Origin: Echinostoma caproni | Lineage: Eukaryota > Platyhelminthes > Trematoda > Plagiorchiida > Echinostomatidae | Reading direction: 5' to 3' | Length of the DNA: 29,169 nt | Assembly: GCA_900618425.1 (NCBI GenBank) | Contig: UZAN01046451.1 | Span: 1-29,169, forward strand | In this document: one piece after another, positions 9,991-20,339 of the stretch | Layout: every line of letters starts with the position of its first letter | Position numbering within the stretch: the first letter of the stretch is position 1 | The notes under the pieces: model-generated | What the model was told of the DNA's origin: nothing | Seen by the model: the letters and a program-made list of their open reading frames with translations, nothing else | Databases searched by the model: none | Translations under genes and position numbers: made by a program

Positions 9991-11535
9991 TTGACGACAC
10001 ATTTTCGCGCATTTTGTGTTTAATAATCACAGTTATTAATACCTAGCTCGATGCATGTGAGGAAAAGATTTTACAATAATGGAACATGATTTTGATGTGG
10101 ATAGCGACATATTTTGCCAGTGTGAACGTCGACAGTAGCTCAATGAGAAATAATGGGAACAAATTTATGAGTACCACCAGAACCCGAGTGCGGTTCCCTA
10201 CAACAATCACAAGCACAAACGGAGGATAGCGGTGACACATACGAGTGTATGGTACAGTTAACACAAAAGTGAATAATAGTACAAGCTTAGTTGTAAGTAG
10301 CAGCATTCGTGTTGTCCGTGCATTTTTTGTGAAGCTCGTGTGTCTGCTTGTTTGCATTTATTCCGCATCTATACTACTTCCTAATTCCGTATTTGAGGAA
10401 AGCATTCCCCGATGACACTAGCACACATTTAGGACTGTTAACTGTCAGTGCCGTTTTATTATGTGCCAGCAGGTAAACGTTTTATGGATTTTTAAAAACG
10501 CACAAGTCTTTGGTTGTGTTGACTGCTACATGAATGCGGGGCAAAGTTCTCTTCAAATATTGGCATCTCTGGCAGCAATGTCTGATTTGTGGATACTGGT
10601 GTTTTAAAATTCGCAGGCGATCTATCGCAACAATTTTTCACCAATACCAGTTGCATTTACTGAGGTCAAATGCTGTTTGTAAAATATATTGTCTCAAATG
10701 AACATCTTTGAGCTCTTTAAGTATGAGCCAATATAGATATGCTACCATCTCACACGGGCCAAACAGTCAGAAAAAACTGGTCTACACGAGAGATAAATTT
10801 ACCGTAATGGGTTCACATTTTTTGGCTTAGATTCCGATCCTTTCGAACATGTATGCATGGTAGTATACCCAACATTCTCTATCTATTGTCAACATCATGG
10901 ATAATAAAGCACAGAAAATCGTCTTCTAAATAGCACTATTTTGGGGTTTAAAGAACTAGTAAATTCCCGGAGTTGCAACGTATCGTTTTCATACATTTAG
11001 TATGTTTTTTAGTGATGTGAGCGACTAAATTGAATATTCATGACCAACTAGATAAGAAGGACAAAACCCATCTAACTTTGCATACCTATTCTTATCTTTC
11101 AGTGACGGTTATATGTTGGTTAGTTGAAGCTAAATTCACGACTGGTTCACGCGATAGCTCAAATTCGAACAATGCAGCATAAAACCGTTTTTGTCACACA
11201 GATCGTGGAAAATGTTTTCAGGTTAGCTGCATCACCGGTCAGAGTTTTTTAAATGTTCTATTAGTTGTACTTTGACTCTTCATTAAATAGAGTTTCACGT
11301 CGTCTAGATGCATCAAAGTGAATAAAACCTGTCATGATGGGCCCAGCTCAAGATTATATCCTAGTCAATGGAATTGTTCTCCATTTTAAGTACCTTACGG
11401 CCGCTTGTTGCTGATAACTGTGCGAGCTCTTCACAGGAGTGATCCAATAACTGAACCGCACCACGTGTGTGTCACACTCGGTGAGACAAAATTGACTGAA
11501 GGAAGGTTGTTTGATCACTAACCGACAAAAGATGA
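9991..11535. other. No recognisable gene
   Basis: Only short frames are present (largest 104 residues on the minus strand at 10043-10357, hydrophobic and without a motif). No tandem repeat, tRNA-like box or long palindrome was seen. Confidence 0.5.
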
Positions 11536-11566
11536 AATGAGTCAGGTAAACGTTTCCTGACTCATT
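11536..11566. repeat. Perfect 11-base inverted repeat
   Basis: AATGAGTCAGG (11536-11546) and CCTGACTCATT (11556-11566) flank TAAACGTTT, itself partly palindromic (AAACGTTT). The pair sits only six bases upstream of the hammerhead-like motif at 11573-11626, so both may belong to one element end. Confidence 0.75.
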
Positions 11567-11572
11567 CGATTG

Positions 11573-11626
11573 GAAAATCGCCTGAATAAAGGTTACCCAC
11601 GGTAACCGAAACGTCGGCTTATTTTC
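11573..11626 (+). ncRNA. Hammerhead ribozyme-like motif with minimal helix III
   Basis: Core order: CTGAATAAA (11582-11590) in the place of CTGATGA; a 7-base-pair helix II GGTTACC-CAC-GGTAACC (11591-11607); then GAAA (11608-11611) and CGTC (11612-11615). GAAACGTC gives a two-pair helix III (AC/GT) with no loop, the form known from the hammerheads of Penelope-like elements. Helix I can form between GAAAATCGC (11573-11581) and GGCTTATTTTC (11616-11626) with a small internal loop. The first core strand is altered, so the copy is probably inactive. No Penelope reverse transcriptase or GIY-YIG domain was found nearby. Confidence 0.5.
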
Positions 11627-11639
11627 ACCTGTACCGACA

Positions 11640-12367
11640 TCGCTGTGTTTTCACAATTACAACTTGTATAAAACGTATCACATGGCGCTTCGGTTTTTCT
11701 ATACATTCTGAACGTCATTCGGATCTGAAACTATGAATACCGAATAGTGTTCCTAAAAATGGGAAGCTTTATTCTGTTAGGCTGAAAAAATGTGTATCAT
11801 CTTTCTGGCAATAGACCTGAAATATTTAGCCCCCGGTAGTGATCGAGTAAGTTGCATAATGGGGATTCAAGAGATACGCAGATACACTAACTATTACACG
11901 TGGCATCTGCACGACTGATATGTACGCGTTACTGCTTTTATATCGATTCCGAGGGAAATCGAACATCTCTAGTCTTCTGTTATTCCTGCCGTTGCTTTGT
12001 GTATTGTTCTCTGTCTATTGAGTCTTCCTGATTGAAGAACTCGATCAAACTGAACAAACTTCTACCACGTACTCAAGCTACAGGTTCGTGTGGAATGTGT
12101 GAGAAATAAAGCTCGCAAAAAACTGCTTCTAATCTAGTTTGTGGAACACTGGTGATGGAAAGTGATACGTACGTTGACGATGCTTAGTTAGTCTACTTCT
12201 GACAGGCTGTTTATTTGGTTGTCGCCCATTAACAATATAAGCTCGATTCAACATCTATCCTTGTTCGCCTTCAACCGCATCGAAAGTATATCCTCCATTT
12301 GCTTTGTCCATTGAGCTGCTTGGATCGATGAAAGACGTCTCACAATGCATGAACGGGCCAACCAATT
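11640..12367. other. No recognisable gene
   Basis: AT-rich sequence with short frames only; nothing recognised. Confidence 0.5.
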
Positions 12368-12477
12368 AGTCAGTCAGTCAGTCAGTCAGTCAGTCAGTCA
12401 GTCAGTCAGTCAGTCAGTCAGTCAGTCAGTCAGTCTGTTTGTCTGTCTGTCTGTCTGTCTGTTTATCTGTCTGTCTG
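12368..12477. repeat. Compound microsatellite (CAGT)n then (TCTG)n
   Basis: About 17 uninterrupted CAGT units (12368-12435) pass directly into a TCTG/GTCT tract with two interruptions (12434-12477). It starts immediately beyond the downstream end of the minus-strand SINE head at 12484-12555, so it may have grown from that element's simple-repeat tail. Confidence 0.95.
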
Positions 12478-12483
12478 ATTGCC

Positions 12484-12555
12484 CGGTGGAGTGGTTCAAA
12501 CACGGGACTCACTGGTCATAAATTGGTGACATAACTACTTGGCCACCAACGCCCA
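12484..12555 (-). mobile_element. tRNA-like SINE head
   Basis: On the minus strand this reads GTTGGTGGCCAAGTAGTTAT, then GTCACCAATT, and ends GTGTTTGAACCACTCC. It aligns with the head of the copies at 14419, 16522 and 25490 (GGTGGTGGCCCGGTGGTAAC, GTCACCAA, GTGTTCGAACCCC). The A and B boxes are degenerate. The body and ribozyme are missing; the tetranucleotide tract follows directly. Confidence 0.65.
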
Positions 12556-12561
12556 AGTGAA

Positions 12562-12590
12562 TGTTTCCAGTGTTTCCAGTGTTTCCAGTG
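12562..12590. repeat. 9-base tandem repeat
   Basis: TGTTTCCAG is repeated just over three times without change. It is too small for a functional claim. Confidence 0.9.
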
Positions 12591-12599
12591 TATTCCATT

Positions 12600-14300
12600 C
12601 AATATTGGCTTGCTAGTTAATAGCAAAGTGTAAATTCTGAAACATGTGCGAACATGAAATGGACCTCATTTTACCTATATGTATCATTTTGTTTGTGTAT
12701 TATATTTGGGGGCAATGGGTCTTTACTCCCATACATTATTCCTCGTGCGTTGGTTAAGTTAATACACAGATAGCTCTAATGAGTGCACCTCGTTTGTACT
12801 TCCATATTAACTGTGGAGAAACGGGGTACCAGATATTTTCTGCATTCTTTACCAAACTAAATTGTGCATTGTCTAGAACAGTTATTTTGGATGTCACACC
12901 TATGAAGATGGTTTCATCGGTTTTTCTATCATTTTATTCGACCCCGTGTTTGTTACCCGCAATTCCCACATGCCCGTGACAGCCTGAACACCGACTTAGT
13001 GATTTCTTACGTGTTCTATTGCAAGAACAGTGTTTCGCAGTACTTTCCACTCCGTTCTCGGTCAGTATTTAAATTATTTTTCTATCACAACTTTTGTCAC
13101 TTTTTCTATTCATCTATCTAGTTAGTTGCATTCGTTCAATTGAGTACCACATTGTCCACTGCAATACACCCCACTGGAGGTGACCTACTAATGACAAATA
13201 GCCGTTGATCACTGTGTTTGTAGCTCGTAAAGGAGTGTCATTTCCGTTTTTGGTAAATAGTTGCTAAGGCAACCAACAGGCTCGGGCAACAAGTGAATAT
13301 TTTGGCACAGAAAAGTGGGACTACCTCCTCCACTCTGTTTGTATTGGTGCTGACACGCGACCAACTCTTATTCAACTCTCTATATCGGTCAAACCAGCCC
13401 TGACCTCACTAGGGACATTAAGCAATATGTTGATTCCTTTTTCTTCAACCTTGTCTCGTTCTACATCTTCAATGAACGCTAAGCATCTGCACACTGTGTT
13501 ATCGATTTTGATCAAAATCATCCCAGCGCTAAAGTCATTTATTCATGCTCATTACTGATCCATTGGGAAATCTCGACGCCATCTGTTTTGAAAATCTCTA
13601 TTACATTATCTAGACCAATTTGCTTACCTACAAGCTACTCGCTGTTTGAGCGTTTGTTTTTGTTCAGAATGCTTGATAAAGCGACAGCTGAGCCGTGTAT
13701 CATGTAGAACTTTGGCTGATATTTCCATGAAACATCCAGCAACCTCCGCTTCTATCACAGATGTGTTTCGAATCACGTCGTTCTGTCAAAGAATGACTTC
13801 CAAGAACCATTCACGTGATGTGCATCAGTGTGAGCGTTCGTAGACATGAAACGTTTGCCCTGGCACAGTGCAGTGTTTCTTGAAAAGAAATAGTGATAAC
13901 GTTTTTTCGGATAGGAGCTTAATGTTCTTTATAATCACCTTATCTAACTTTATACATTAATTTTCTATGAAAAGCATTTTTTCCATTTCCGTAATATTCC
14001 GAGTCTTACTCATCAACATCTGCGCTTTAATCAATAACTATAATTCAGTAACCGTGTAATACTTCTAAACATTCAACCAACAAAATGTCTACAGGGTATT
14101 AGTCTGAAAAACGTCATCCGCTCAGAACATATAAGATTAGTTACAGTGCAAAAATAAGGTGAGGCCATAAGCCAATTGAAGTTGTATATTGCACTATCCT
14201 TTAATTGCGTTACCGAAAATTGTCCTGCGGTAAACGAAGTTATAGTCTTTTATATGTACCGAGGAAAACATGATCGATGCATCTAATTCATATCATTGCA
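12600..14300. other. No recognisable gene
   Basis: Short frames at 12779-12979 and 13646-13843 lack motifs. Sequence is AT-rich and without repeats that I could detect. Confidence 0.5.
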
Positions 14301-14302
14301 AC

Positions 14303-14334
14303 ACAATATATATATGTACATATATATATATACA
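14303..14334. repeat. TA-rich simple repeat
   Basis: Two short (TA)n tracts separated by TGTACA. A second such tract lies at 14746-14765, so the ribozyme SINE between them is flanked by similar AT repeats. Confidence 0.85.
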
Positions 14335-14418
14335 TCACACAAACCCACATACAAATATACATGAATAATGGGTAGCATATGAATGGCAGGACATAATTCC
14401 CCAGAAACACACGATGGT

Positions 14419-14740
14419 CAGTGGTGGCCCGGTCGTAACGTCTCCAAATTACCACCTCGTGGTACGTGAGTTCGAACCCCACCACCCTCGTCCGACTCTC
14501 GATGGCAGCCCTTTGATTTGCCGCTTCCCCCTTCCTGAAAGTTGTATCATTGTATATTTACTGAAGGGAAGTAAAATGAAAAAGAAAAAAGACCGGTTTT
14601 GCGGTCCTTGCCGCTCGTCAAGTATGGTTGGGTTGATGGATTCGCACCGCTGATGAGACCCAAACAGGTCGAAGTAGCTGTCCAGTGCTTCCTCGCCCAC
14701 CAGTTCACGCTTCATTTCATATATACATGACGAATTTTCA
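14419..14740 (+). mobile_element. tRNA-headed SINE with hammerhead ribozyme (most complete copy)
   Basis: The element starts with a tRNA-like head: GTGGTGGCCCGGTCGTAACG (A box, near 14421) and GTGAGTTCGAACCCCACCAC (B box, 14466-14485). The 5' GTGGTGG can pair with the 3' CCACCAC as an acceptor-like stem. A body shared with the copies at 16522 and 25490 follows: GCCGCTTCCCCCTTCCTGAA, then TTGTATCATTGTATATT and an A-rich stretch ending near 14591. A small hairpin GACCG-GTTTTG-CGGTC comes next and then the ribozyme at 14638-14692. Total length of about 320 bases is close to that known for the Smα SINEs of Schistosoma. A target-site duplication was not identified, so both ends are approximate. 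Transcription by RNA polymerase III is inferred from the boxes. Confidence 0.75.
14638..14692 (+). ncRNA. Hammerhead ribozyme, best preserved copy
   Basis: All core parts are present in type I order. Helix I 5' strand: GGA, TTC internal loop, GCACCG (14638-14649). Core CTGATGA: 14650-14656. Helix II: GACC-CAAACA-GGTC (14657-14670). GAAG (14671-14674) replaces GAAA. Helix III: self-complementary GTAG/CTGT (14674-14681). The cleavage triplet GTC ends at 14682, followed by the helix I 3' strand CAGTGC-T-TCC (14683-14692). Helix I has one C/A mismatch. The change A to G at position 15.1 would give a G-U pair with U16.1, so activity may be reduced but not obviously lost. The tiny helix III is typical of SINE hammerheads, which are thought to work best as dimers. 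Confidence 0.85.
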
Positions 14741-14810
14741 TTTGAAATATATGTATATATATATAATGGTCCATAACTGGTCACTTGTTTTCAGCATGAA
14801 GAAAAACAAA

Positions 14811-14990
14811 ATCTAGATGGTTAATGTTTGGATTAGCCCATTCGGTTTTTCACGGGCACCAGTCACTATTGATGATGATGTTCTTTTGTGTTAGTCTCAG
14901 AGGGCGAAACCCACACTGAACATCATCTTCAACAGTGCCTGTTGCCTGTAAAAGAACGAATGGGCTAATCCAAACATTGGCCATCTAAAT
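14811..14990. repeat. 180-base foldback palindrome
   Basis: The outer arms 14811-14844 and 14957-14990 are inverted copies of 34 bases with three mismatches (core GTTTGGATTAGCCCATTCG). The inner arms 14845-14883 and 14918-14956 also pair, with about eight mismatches over 39 positions. Together they give a hairpin of about 73 pairs around a 34-base loop (14884-14917). It has no coding capacity and no obvious target duplication. It resembles a MITE or foldback element. It lies exactly between two ribozyme-bearing SINEs. The loop contains GGGCGAAACCC, reminiscent of the hammerhead GAAA strand. Confidence 0.8.
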
Positions 14991-14994
14991 TGAT

Positions 14995-15180
14995 TGAGCC
15001 ATTCTCACAAGGTAATGACCGTCGACCGTGTACCTCAGAGGTAAGGGTTTGAAGTTTCGACCCAAATCTTTGCGATTCGAGTTTTGAAAAGGACACAAAA
15101 GTACGAACTGAAGACGAGTCCCAAACAGGACGAAATAACGGTCCAGTGTTGTTTCTCGGTTATCACAAACATTTCCACTG
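14995..15180 (+). mobile_element. tRNA-headed SINE with mutated hammerhead
   Basis: The head is degenerate: ACAAGGTAATGACCG (A-box region) and GGGTTTGAAGTTTCGACCC (B box, near 15045-15063). The ribozyme follows after about 45 bases, without the long body seen in the copy at 14419, so this is a shorter subfamily like those at 6715-6862 and 22925-23110. The sequence after the ribozyme, TTTCTCGGTTATCAC, matches the tail region of the other ribozyme copies loosely. Confidence 0.6.
15107..15147 (+). ncRNA. Hammerhead ribozyme, core mutated
   Basis: Helix I ACTG/CAGT (15107-15110 and 15144-15147), then AAGACGA in place of CTGATGA, helix II GTCC-CAAACA-GGAC (15118-15131), GAAA intact (15132-15135), and cleavage triplet GTC (15141-15143). 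Compared with the copy at 14638, helix II pair two is T-A instead of A-T, a two-sided change that keeps pairing. Helix III pairs poorly. The loss of conserved core bases predicts no cleavage. Confidence 0.75.
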
Positions 15181-15189
15181 CATTTTAAA

Positions 15190-16035
15190 ACCAAGATCTG
15201 TTTGTCCAGCAGATCCAGAGGAATCTCCCAGCAAAATATGCTGGTTGCTGAATTCCGAAACACGAGGATTATCCTCATTCGAAATGGATAACTGGAGTGC
15301 TTAGTGAGATCTGTAATGTAAAGACTCGGGGAGTTTCCAAACAGCCATTCATAAAGTTCATTATTGAAGAAGTATGTGTGTACATCTCTTTGCCAATTAA
15401 AGGTGACACTTTGGCGGAGATTGGGGACGGGAGGCTAGCAAATCCCACTAACAAAATTTCCGGCGGAGCCAAGTTCCAAACCTGATTCACGTCTAGCCCG
15501 TTGGCGTATCCACAGTTGAAGAACAGAACACCCGATGCTGCTGGTAATTTCTGTATTTATTCTTTCGCTTACTTCTATAGAGCATTGTATGTTGGCCGCA
15601 CGACAAGTTAGTAATCCCAGTGAATCCATGAGCATTATTCTGCACAGCTGATAAGTAGAGTCAATCACATTGGCGGATGTATTGCGCTATTTTCACACAT
15701 ATCAAACCGTATACGTGATGAGAACGTTCCGATCTTTATACAGATTTAAAAAGGGCGGTCTAGACAGGTGAGGTTTCCTATTCCAGCCGTGGCAATAGTA
15801 GGCAATATCCGCCTTCATAATCCCTTCTGAGAGCTCAAAAGCAACTTCTGCAAAACGTCCAGATCTCATTGCCGGATTACCGATTCTTTACCCGGTGTGA
15901 GTTATACAAACATATGGTAATCAACTCCGAATGAATATGAGTCTCTAACATTCAGATTGGGTGTCATTTACAATGCAAACTGTAGATCATTCTGTCTAGG
16001 TCCTCGTTTCCTTCTTGAATCCCTATCGGTAACTA
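15190..16035. other. No recognisable gene
   Basis: Short overlapping frames on both strands (up to 97 residues) with no motifs; part of them are read through the SINE at 14995. Nothing else recognised. Confidence 0.45.
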
Positions 16036-16038
16036 TTC

Positions 16039-16060
16039 ATATATATATATATATATATAT
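16039..16060. repeat. (AT)11 microsatellite
   Basis: Uninterrupted AT dinucleotide tract. Confidence 0.95.
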
Positions 16061-16093
16061 TTAATGGTAGGATCAAAATGAGCTGAAAACGAG

Positions 16094-16132
16094 CGTGTTC
16101 GCAAAGCTTGTGTGCCCATCAATGCGAACACG
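16094..16132. repeat. Perfect 10-base-pair hairpin
   Basis: CGTGTTCGCA (16094-16103) and TGCGAACACG (16123-16132) are exact inverted copies around a 19-base loop. No gene or element end was tied to it. Confidence 0.75.
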
Positions 16133-16521
16133 TTAACATGAAGTGCATCATAGAAGCGTTCAATGGTCAAAGCTTCAATTAACCCGTATACCAATAATTA
16201 CAAGCAATTATGTTATTTGGCTGATTGAAGTCTATTGTTTAAATTATGATTATTTCGGTAGCCTCGGTAGATTATAACTAAAGTATGGATACCAGCACTT
16301 AATCTTTTGTACAGGCCTACGCTACAAAAACTGTGTTATGAAACCGTGTGGTGGTGTCAGTTTTTTTTTGAACCTCAATAAGGACACCGACCTTCTCAAA
16401 GTTTGAACTTAAATTTTCAGACCGCCGAAGATCATAAGTATAACGATTATTGATATTGTTGTACGTACTGTGTCTACACCATAAAATAAGTGTTAAGATA
16501 CAATATTTTTATTCCTTATTG

Positions 16522-16732
16522 GGTGGTGGTGGCCCGGTGGTAACGTCACCAATTGTCACTCAGCGGAGATGTGTGTTCGAATCCCAACCACCACCGCCTG
16601 TCTTCCCCTCGAATATGTGTATTGTACGGTAGTCCCGTTTGATTGGCCGCTTCCCCCTTCCGGAAAATTGTATCTTTATATAGTCAATTAGAGGAAGTGA
16701 AAGTGAAATGAAAAATGAAATGAATGAATCTT
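16522..16732 (+). mobile_element. tRNA-headed SINE, head and body without ribozyme
   Basis: Starts GGTGGTGGTGGCCCGGTGG, continues TAACGTCACCAATT, with the B box GTGTGTTCGAATCCCAACC near 16571-16589. The body GGCCGCTTCCCCCTTCCGGA and TTGTATCTTTATATAG is shared with the copies at 14419 and 25490, and ends in an A-rich GAAATGAAAAATGAAATG tail. The ribozyme section is absent, so the A-rich end may be the true 3' end of this subtype, or the copy may be truncated. Antisense frames through it give the recurring peptide RGKRPI, which is not a gene. Confidence 0.85.
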
Positions 16733-16739
16733 TATTTTT

Positions 16740-19120
16740 GGATAAACTGATGTCGATGTGTCGGGGGGCTGGGGGGAGAGAAGAGTCGACTAACTGGGCA
16801 TTTCGTCGAACGAAGACCAATGGCTATCGTGAAATATTCAATATCTCAGGAAGCCATGGCAAACCTCGGAGACCCCTTTGACACTGGAATAAATGTAATT
16901 CAACTTATTTTAAGACTGACCACATTTTAATCCCATCAGGTATAATTAAAACTGCACTGTAGGCCAATGTAGAATGACAGCTCTATTGCATATTTTACGA
17001 AGCACTAGTTTGTCCATATTGTACTGTCATTTTTATTGTCGTTTTGGTCTTCATGTCTCATGTGTTGTCGGCCAGTCGACGGGAAGATACGATGGACCAT
17101 AAAAAGGCTGAGTAAAATATGATGATGCATCCAATTTTCACAAATTGACCAAAGTGACGTGATCTGCTCATTGAAATTGTGATTCTGCAAACAAAATGCG
17201 AAAGTTCTAGCATTATTGTGGGCCACGGGAATCAAATCAGTACTTAACTTTTTCTGAGTTGTGCTCAGAAACACGTGATGCAAATTTTTAGCCTCCAATG
17301 ATATCAGTCAGATATTTTCACAAATTCCACTAAGGTTTATGCAATGCCACTCATTGATAGTGATCAGTAAAAGCGTAAACGTTAGATAGTTGTTTTAATT
17401 CCGTTTCAAATACACCATTCTTCCACCCTTAAGGGAAACAAATGTTAGATAATTGGCATTCGTGCTTCTTGAAATCATAAAATAGTTAAGTGTTTTATTC
17501 AAACACTTCTTCCTGTTGCAGTAACGTGGTCGTTCACGTATTCTTTCGCCTTAGGTACTCCGCTCCTCGTTCGCAATGTAGCTAAACTCGTCTTGAAAGC
17601 TTTTCTGATTTCTATATTTTCAATGATCATCTAGAGAGAGATTGAGTATTTTCGCTTGTCTTTTCATTCTCTGGTGAAAGTAACCACATGTTCGGTGTTG
17701 GCATAAATCAATCCCGAACCAATAGTACCAGGCAGAAAGCCGTTTGATAAAGATGAAGTTTGAGTTACTGGTAATCAAAATCAGCAACAAAAATATTTTA
17801 TTTGAACACAAATGTTGGTCTCACATAAAAATGGCTTATGATTTTGTAACTGAGCATCCGTTATCAATTGCTTGCGTTCATTTGAAAGATGCGAATGGTC
17901 ACACGGTGTGAATTTGCAATAGCGCTGATTCAATAAAAATTGGTTACTTTACATAGATTGGAGCTTGTACGGCTTTTTTGTCTGGCAAGGTAATACCTAC
18001 TGAGACTGTTTGAACTCAAACCAATACAGGTATTGTTGTGATAAAACAGGTTGTTCCAAATGGACTTTTATGAACAGTTGCATTCTATGGAATCATTAAG
18101 TAGGGAGCGCCGCCATAGGTGCGCAATATATTTTTTGTGTGAATTTTTCCTACTCAGTTTAAGGTGCTTCCGTTAAAATTAGGTATTCCACAGTCGATTG
18201 CTTTTTCGAACAATGTAGCCCGCGGAGGAGGACAAACTTGACTCAACCAAAAACCGTATTTTGAACACAGTGATCCTTAGACAGTTGACAGATCGGTGAA
18301 ACTGTAGATTACTAGGTCCCTACTGACTGAAACAGCCTTACATCAGGAAGCCCTGGGAAACGGAACTGACGTAATCAACGATGTTTAATCAAAGGGCATT
18401 CTATGAAAAATGGCAAAGAAAGCAAATTTTTCCTTTGAGCCAATCACGAGGATATTTATCAGACCACACAAACAAATTGACAGATGTGCTCTGAACAGGA
18501 AACTGCAAAAGCATAACAAAGAAAACCACGTGTCTGCCAATGAATCTGAACTGGTTTATTCTTGGATCTGTCGTTGGGTATTTATAAGGTATACAGTTTG
18601 TCTCTTATGTTCTGGGGTTCTTTTATTAATAGAGAGAAAGTTCGTGTGATTAGTGTGTGTGATGTTATCGGACCATAAAAAAACGTTAAAAGATCCCAAA
18701 ATTTCATAAATCCTCTCACAATTTGGCACCTCACATTAAGTTGCTATAAGATAACAAGCATAGGGACCGTTACCTTAGTATTTTGACAATGAGTTCTTTA
18801 GATCGAATCATATTGATCTTCGTCAGCCTTTATGATAATTCTTCTCCTTGGATACTGAATTTCATCCAAACTAACGGAATGGAAGTATGAATCGCATCTG
18901 AACGGTTCTAGACGCTCGAAACATTTCTAAAACATTATTCTATTTTCTTCAATCACCCGAAGCCCATTGCGAATTATTCTTTCACCCTGGTTTAGTTGAA
19001 TATATGTATGTGTGTACAAAATAGCAACATCAGTACAAAATATCCACAGAAATTGATGAATGATTGGTGAACGAAGGCTGATGGTGCATGGATGAGTTTT
19101 ACAGTCACTGTTTTTGACAG
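16740..19120. other. No recognisable gene
   Basis: About 2.4 kb with frames of 97 residues or fewer. The minus frame at 17005-17298 and the plus frame at 18410-18649 were read and show no known motif. Confidence 0.5.
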
Positions 19121-19132
19121 TTTTATGTTAGT

Positions 19133-19206
19133 TAGACTGGATGACGGTGAATCAAATCTTCTGTTCGTTCATCAAACCACGGGGGTTTGTGAGTTCAATA
19201 ATTTTA
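19133..19206 (+). mobile_element. Possible decayed SINE head
   Basis: ACGGTGAATCAAAT resembles the A-box region of the copy near 23095 (minus strand CGGTGATCAAAT). GTGAGTTCAATAAT stands where the B box GGGTTCAATCCC would be. Nothing more of the element is recognisable downstream. Confidence 0.25.
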
Positions 19207-20005
19207 TTGTTGATTCTGGTTTTTATTATATTGAAACCGGTTCTTTACTGCTTTGTTTGATGAGTGAGATCTTTATTGTGGACGTAGCTTAACGGTTTAT
19301 TGCTGCTCCTTCAAGGTCCCATTCAGGAGTACTTAGATTTAAAAAAATCCGTCTCGTCTGTTTGAACAAATTTTTCGTTGTTTCTTCATTTCAGATATGT
19401 TGCATTCCCATCACCTGTTCGGTCATGCATAGGGTTAAAAAAGCGAATAGACGTTGCCGAACGCACGGGCTTCATCAAAGTTCCTTACCTGCATACTTAG
19501 AAGAGTTTGATTAACATTTACATATGTATATGTATATATATGATACACAGTAAAACAACGGTGATACTGAACGCGAAGTTTTTTATTGAATACGGGTCTA
19601 TAGTTATTGGCCAACTGTAATGTAGGCTGATATTGTGGGCCAGCTGTATATGCATGAGTAGAACTCGTACGAATGCTGTACTGAGCTCAGTTTGACAAAG
19701 GTTTGACATTTTGGTACTGTGGGTACGTATAATAGCCCTAAGCAATTCGGTAGGTCGACTTGTTATATTATGCAATTTTGGCCATGCTTTTGATTGTGAT
19801 ACTCACTTGAAATTTGACGTCCCTAACGGTTGTGTTGGAATAAGTCGGATTCCTGGATATCTCGTACAACGGCTGCTCACGACTATCGGTTCGAGCAGAG
19901 GGATACCTATTCATAGTTTTATTCCCATGGATCTTAGATGTTCCGAGGTCTACATCTTAACAGGGCTAACCCAAGTATTACTTAACCGCCTAGACCACAC
20001 CATCA

Positions 20006-20333
20006 ACTTGGAGGTGAAGCATTATTTGAAACAGGTGTTCGGAGGTCGCCAGTGTACATCCAAGTGCAGTTGTACGCCACGATGCCGTAGAAGAGAAGAC
20101 CATTCCTCGTTGTTGCTGCATCGTCGTAGAACCCATTCCAGCTGTTATAACTTAGGAATGTGTTGCTCTTATCAGTGGCCAAAAACGTTTCATGCTCGCA
20201 CATGGCAGGAGCGTAGCGGTCCGGTCTTTCATTCGTACGCCAGAATAGAACGCATTCCAGCTCAATGGAAAAAATATTCCATTCGCAACGAACACTCTCT
20301 TTACTGAGACGACTACAACTATATCTGGCGATC
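20006..20333 (-). CDS. Unidentified open frame, possible exon or TE fragment
   Basis: The minus frame is open for about 108 codons. It contains FWRTNERPDRYAPAMCEHET and later NSWNGFYDDAATTRNGLLFY and VAYNCTWMYTGD, rich in Trp, Tyr and Gly and more protein-like than other frames here. A neighbouring minus frame upstream reads SWNAFYSG, echoing SWNGFYDD, because CATTCCAGCT with similar flanks occurs twice (20130-20141 and 20252-20263). The plus strand carries the longest frame of the window, 19711-20307 (198 residues), with a Cys/Arg/His-rich second half but no motif. At most one is real. I do not recognise either protein. Confidence 0.25.
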
Positions 20334-20339
20334 GTGAGT

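Noticed and set aside
14288..14784. ORFs on both strands through the SINE at 14419, and similar ones near 16560-16820 and 25513-25934
   Set aside because: They are read through repeat copies; the recurring peptide RGKRPI comes from the antisense of the shared SINE body.
16745..16780. CTGATGTCGATGTGTCGG after the SINE at 16522 as a ribozyme
   Set aside because: There is no GAAA strand, and no helix I or III can be formed.
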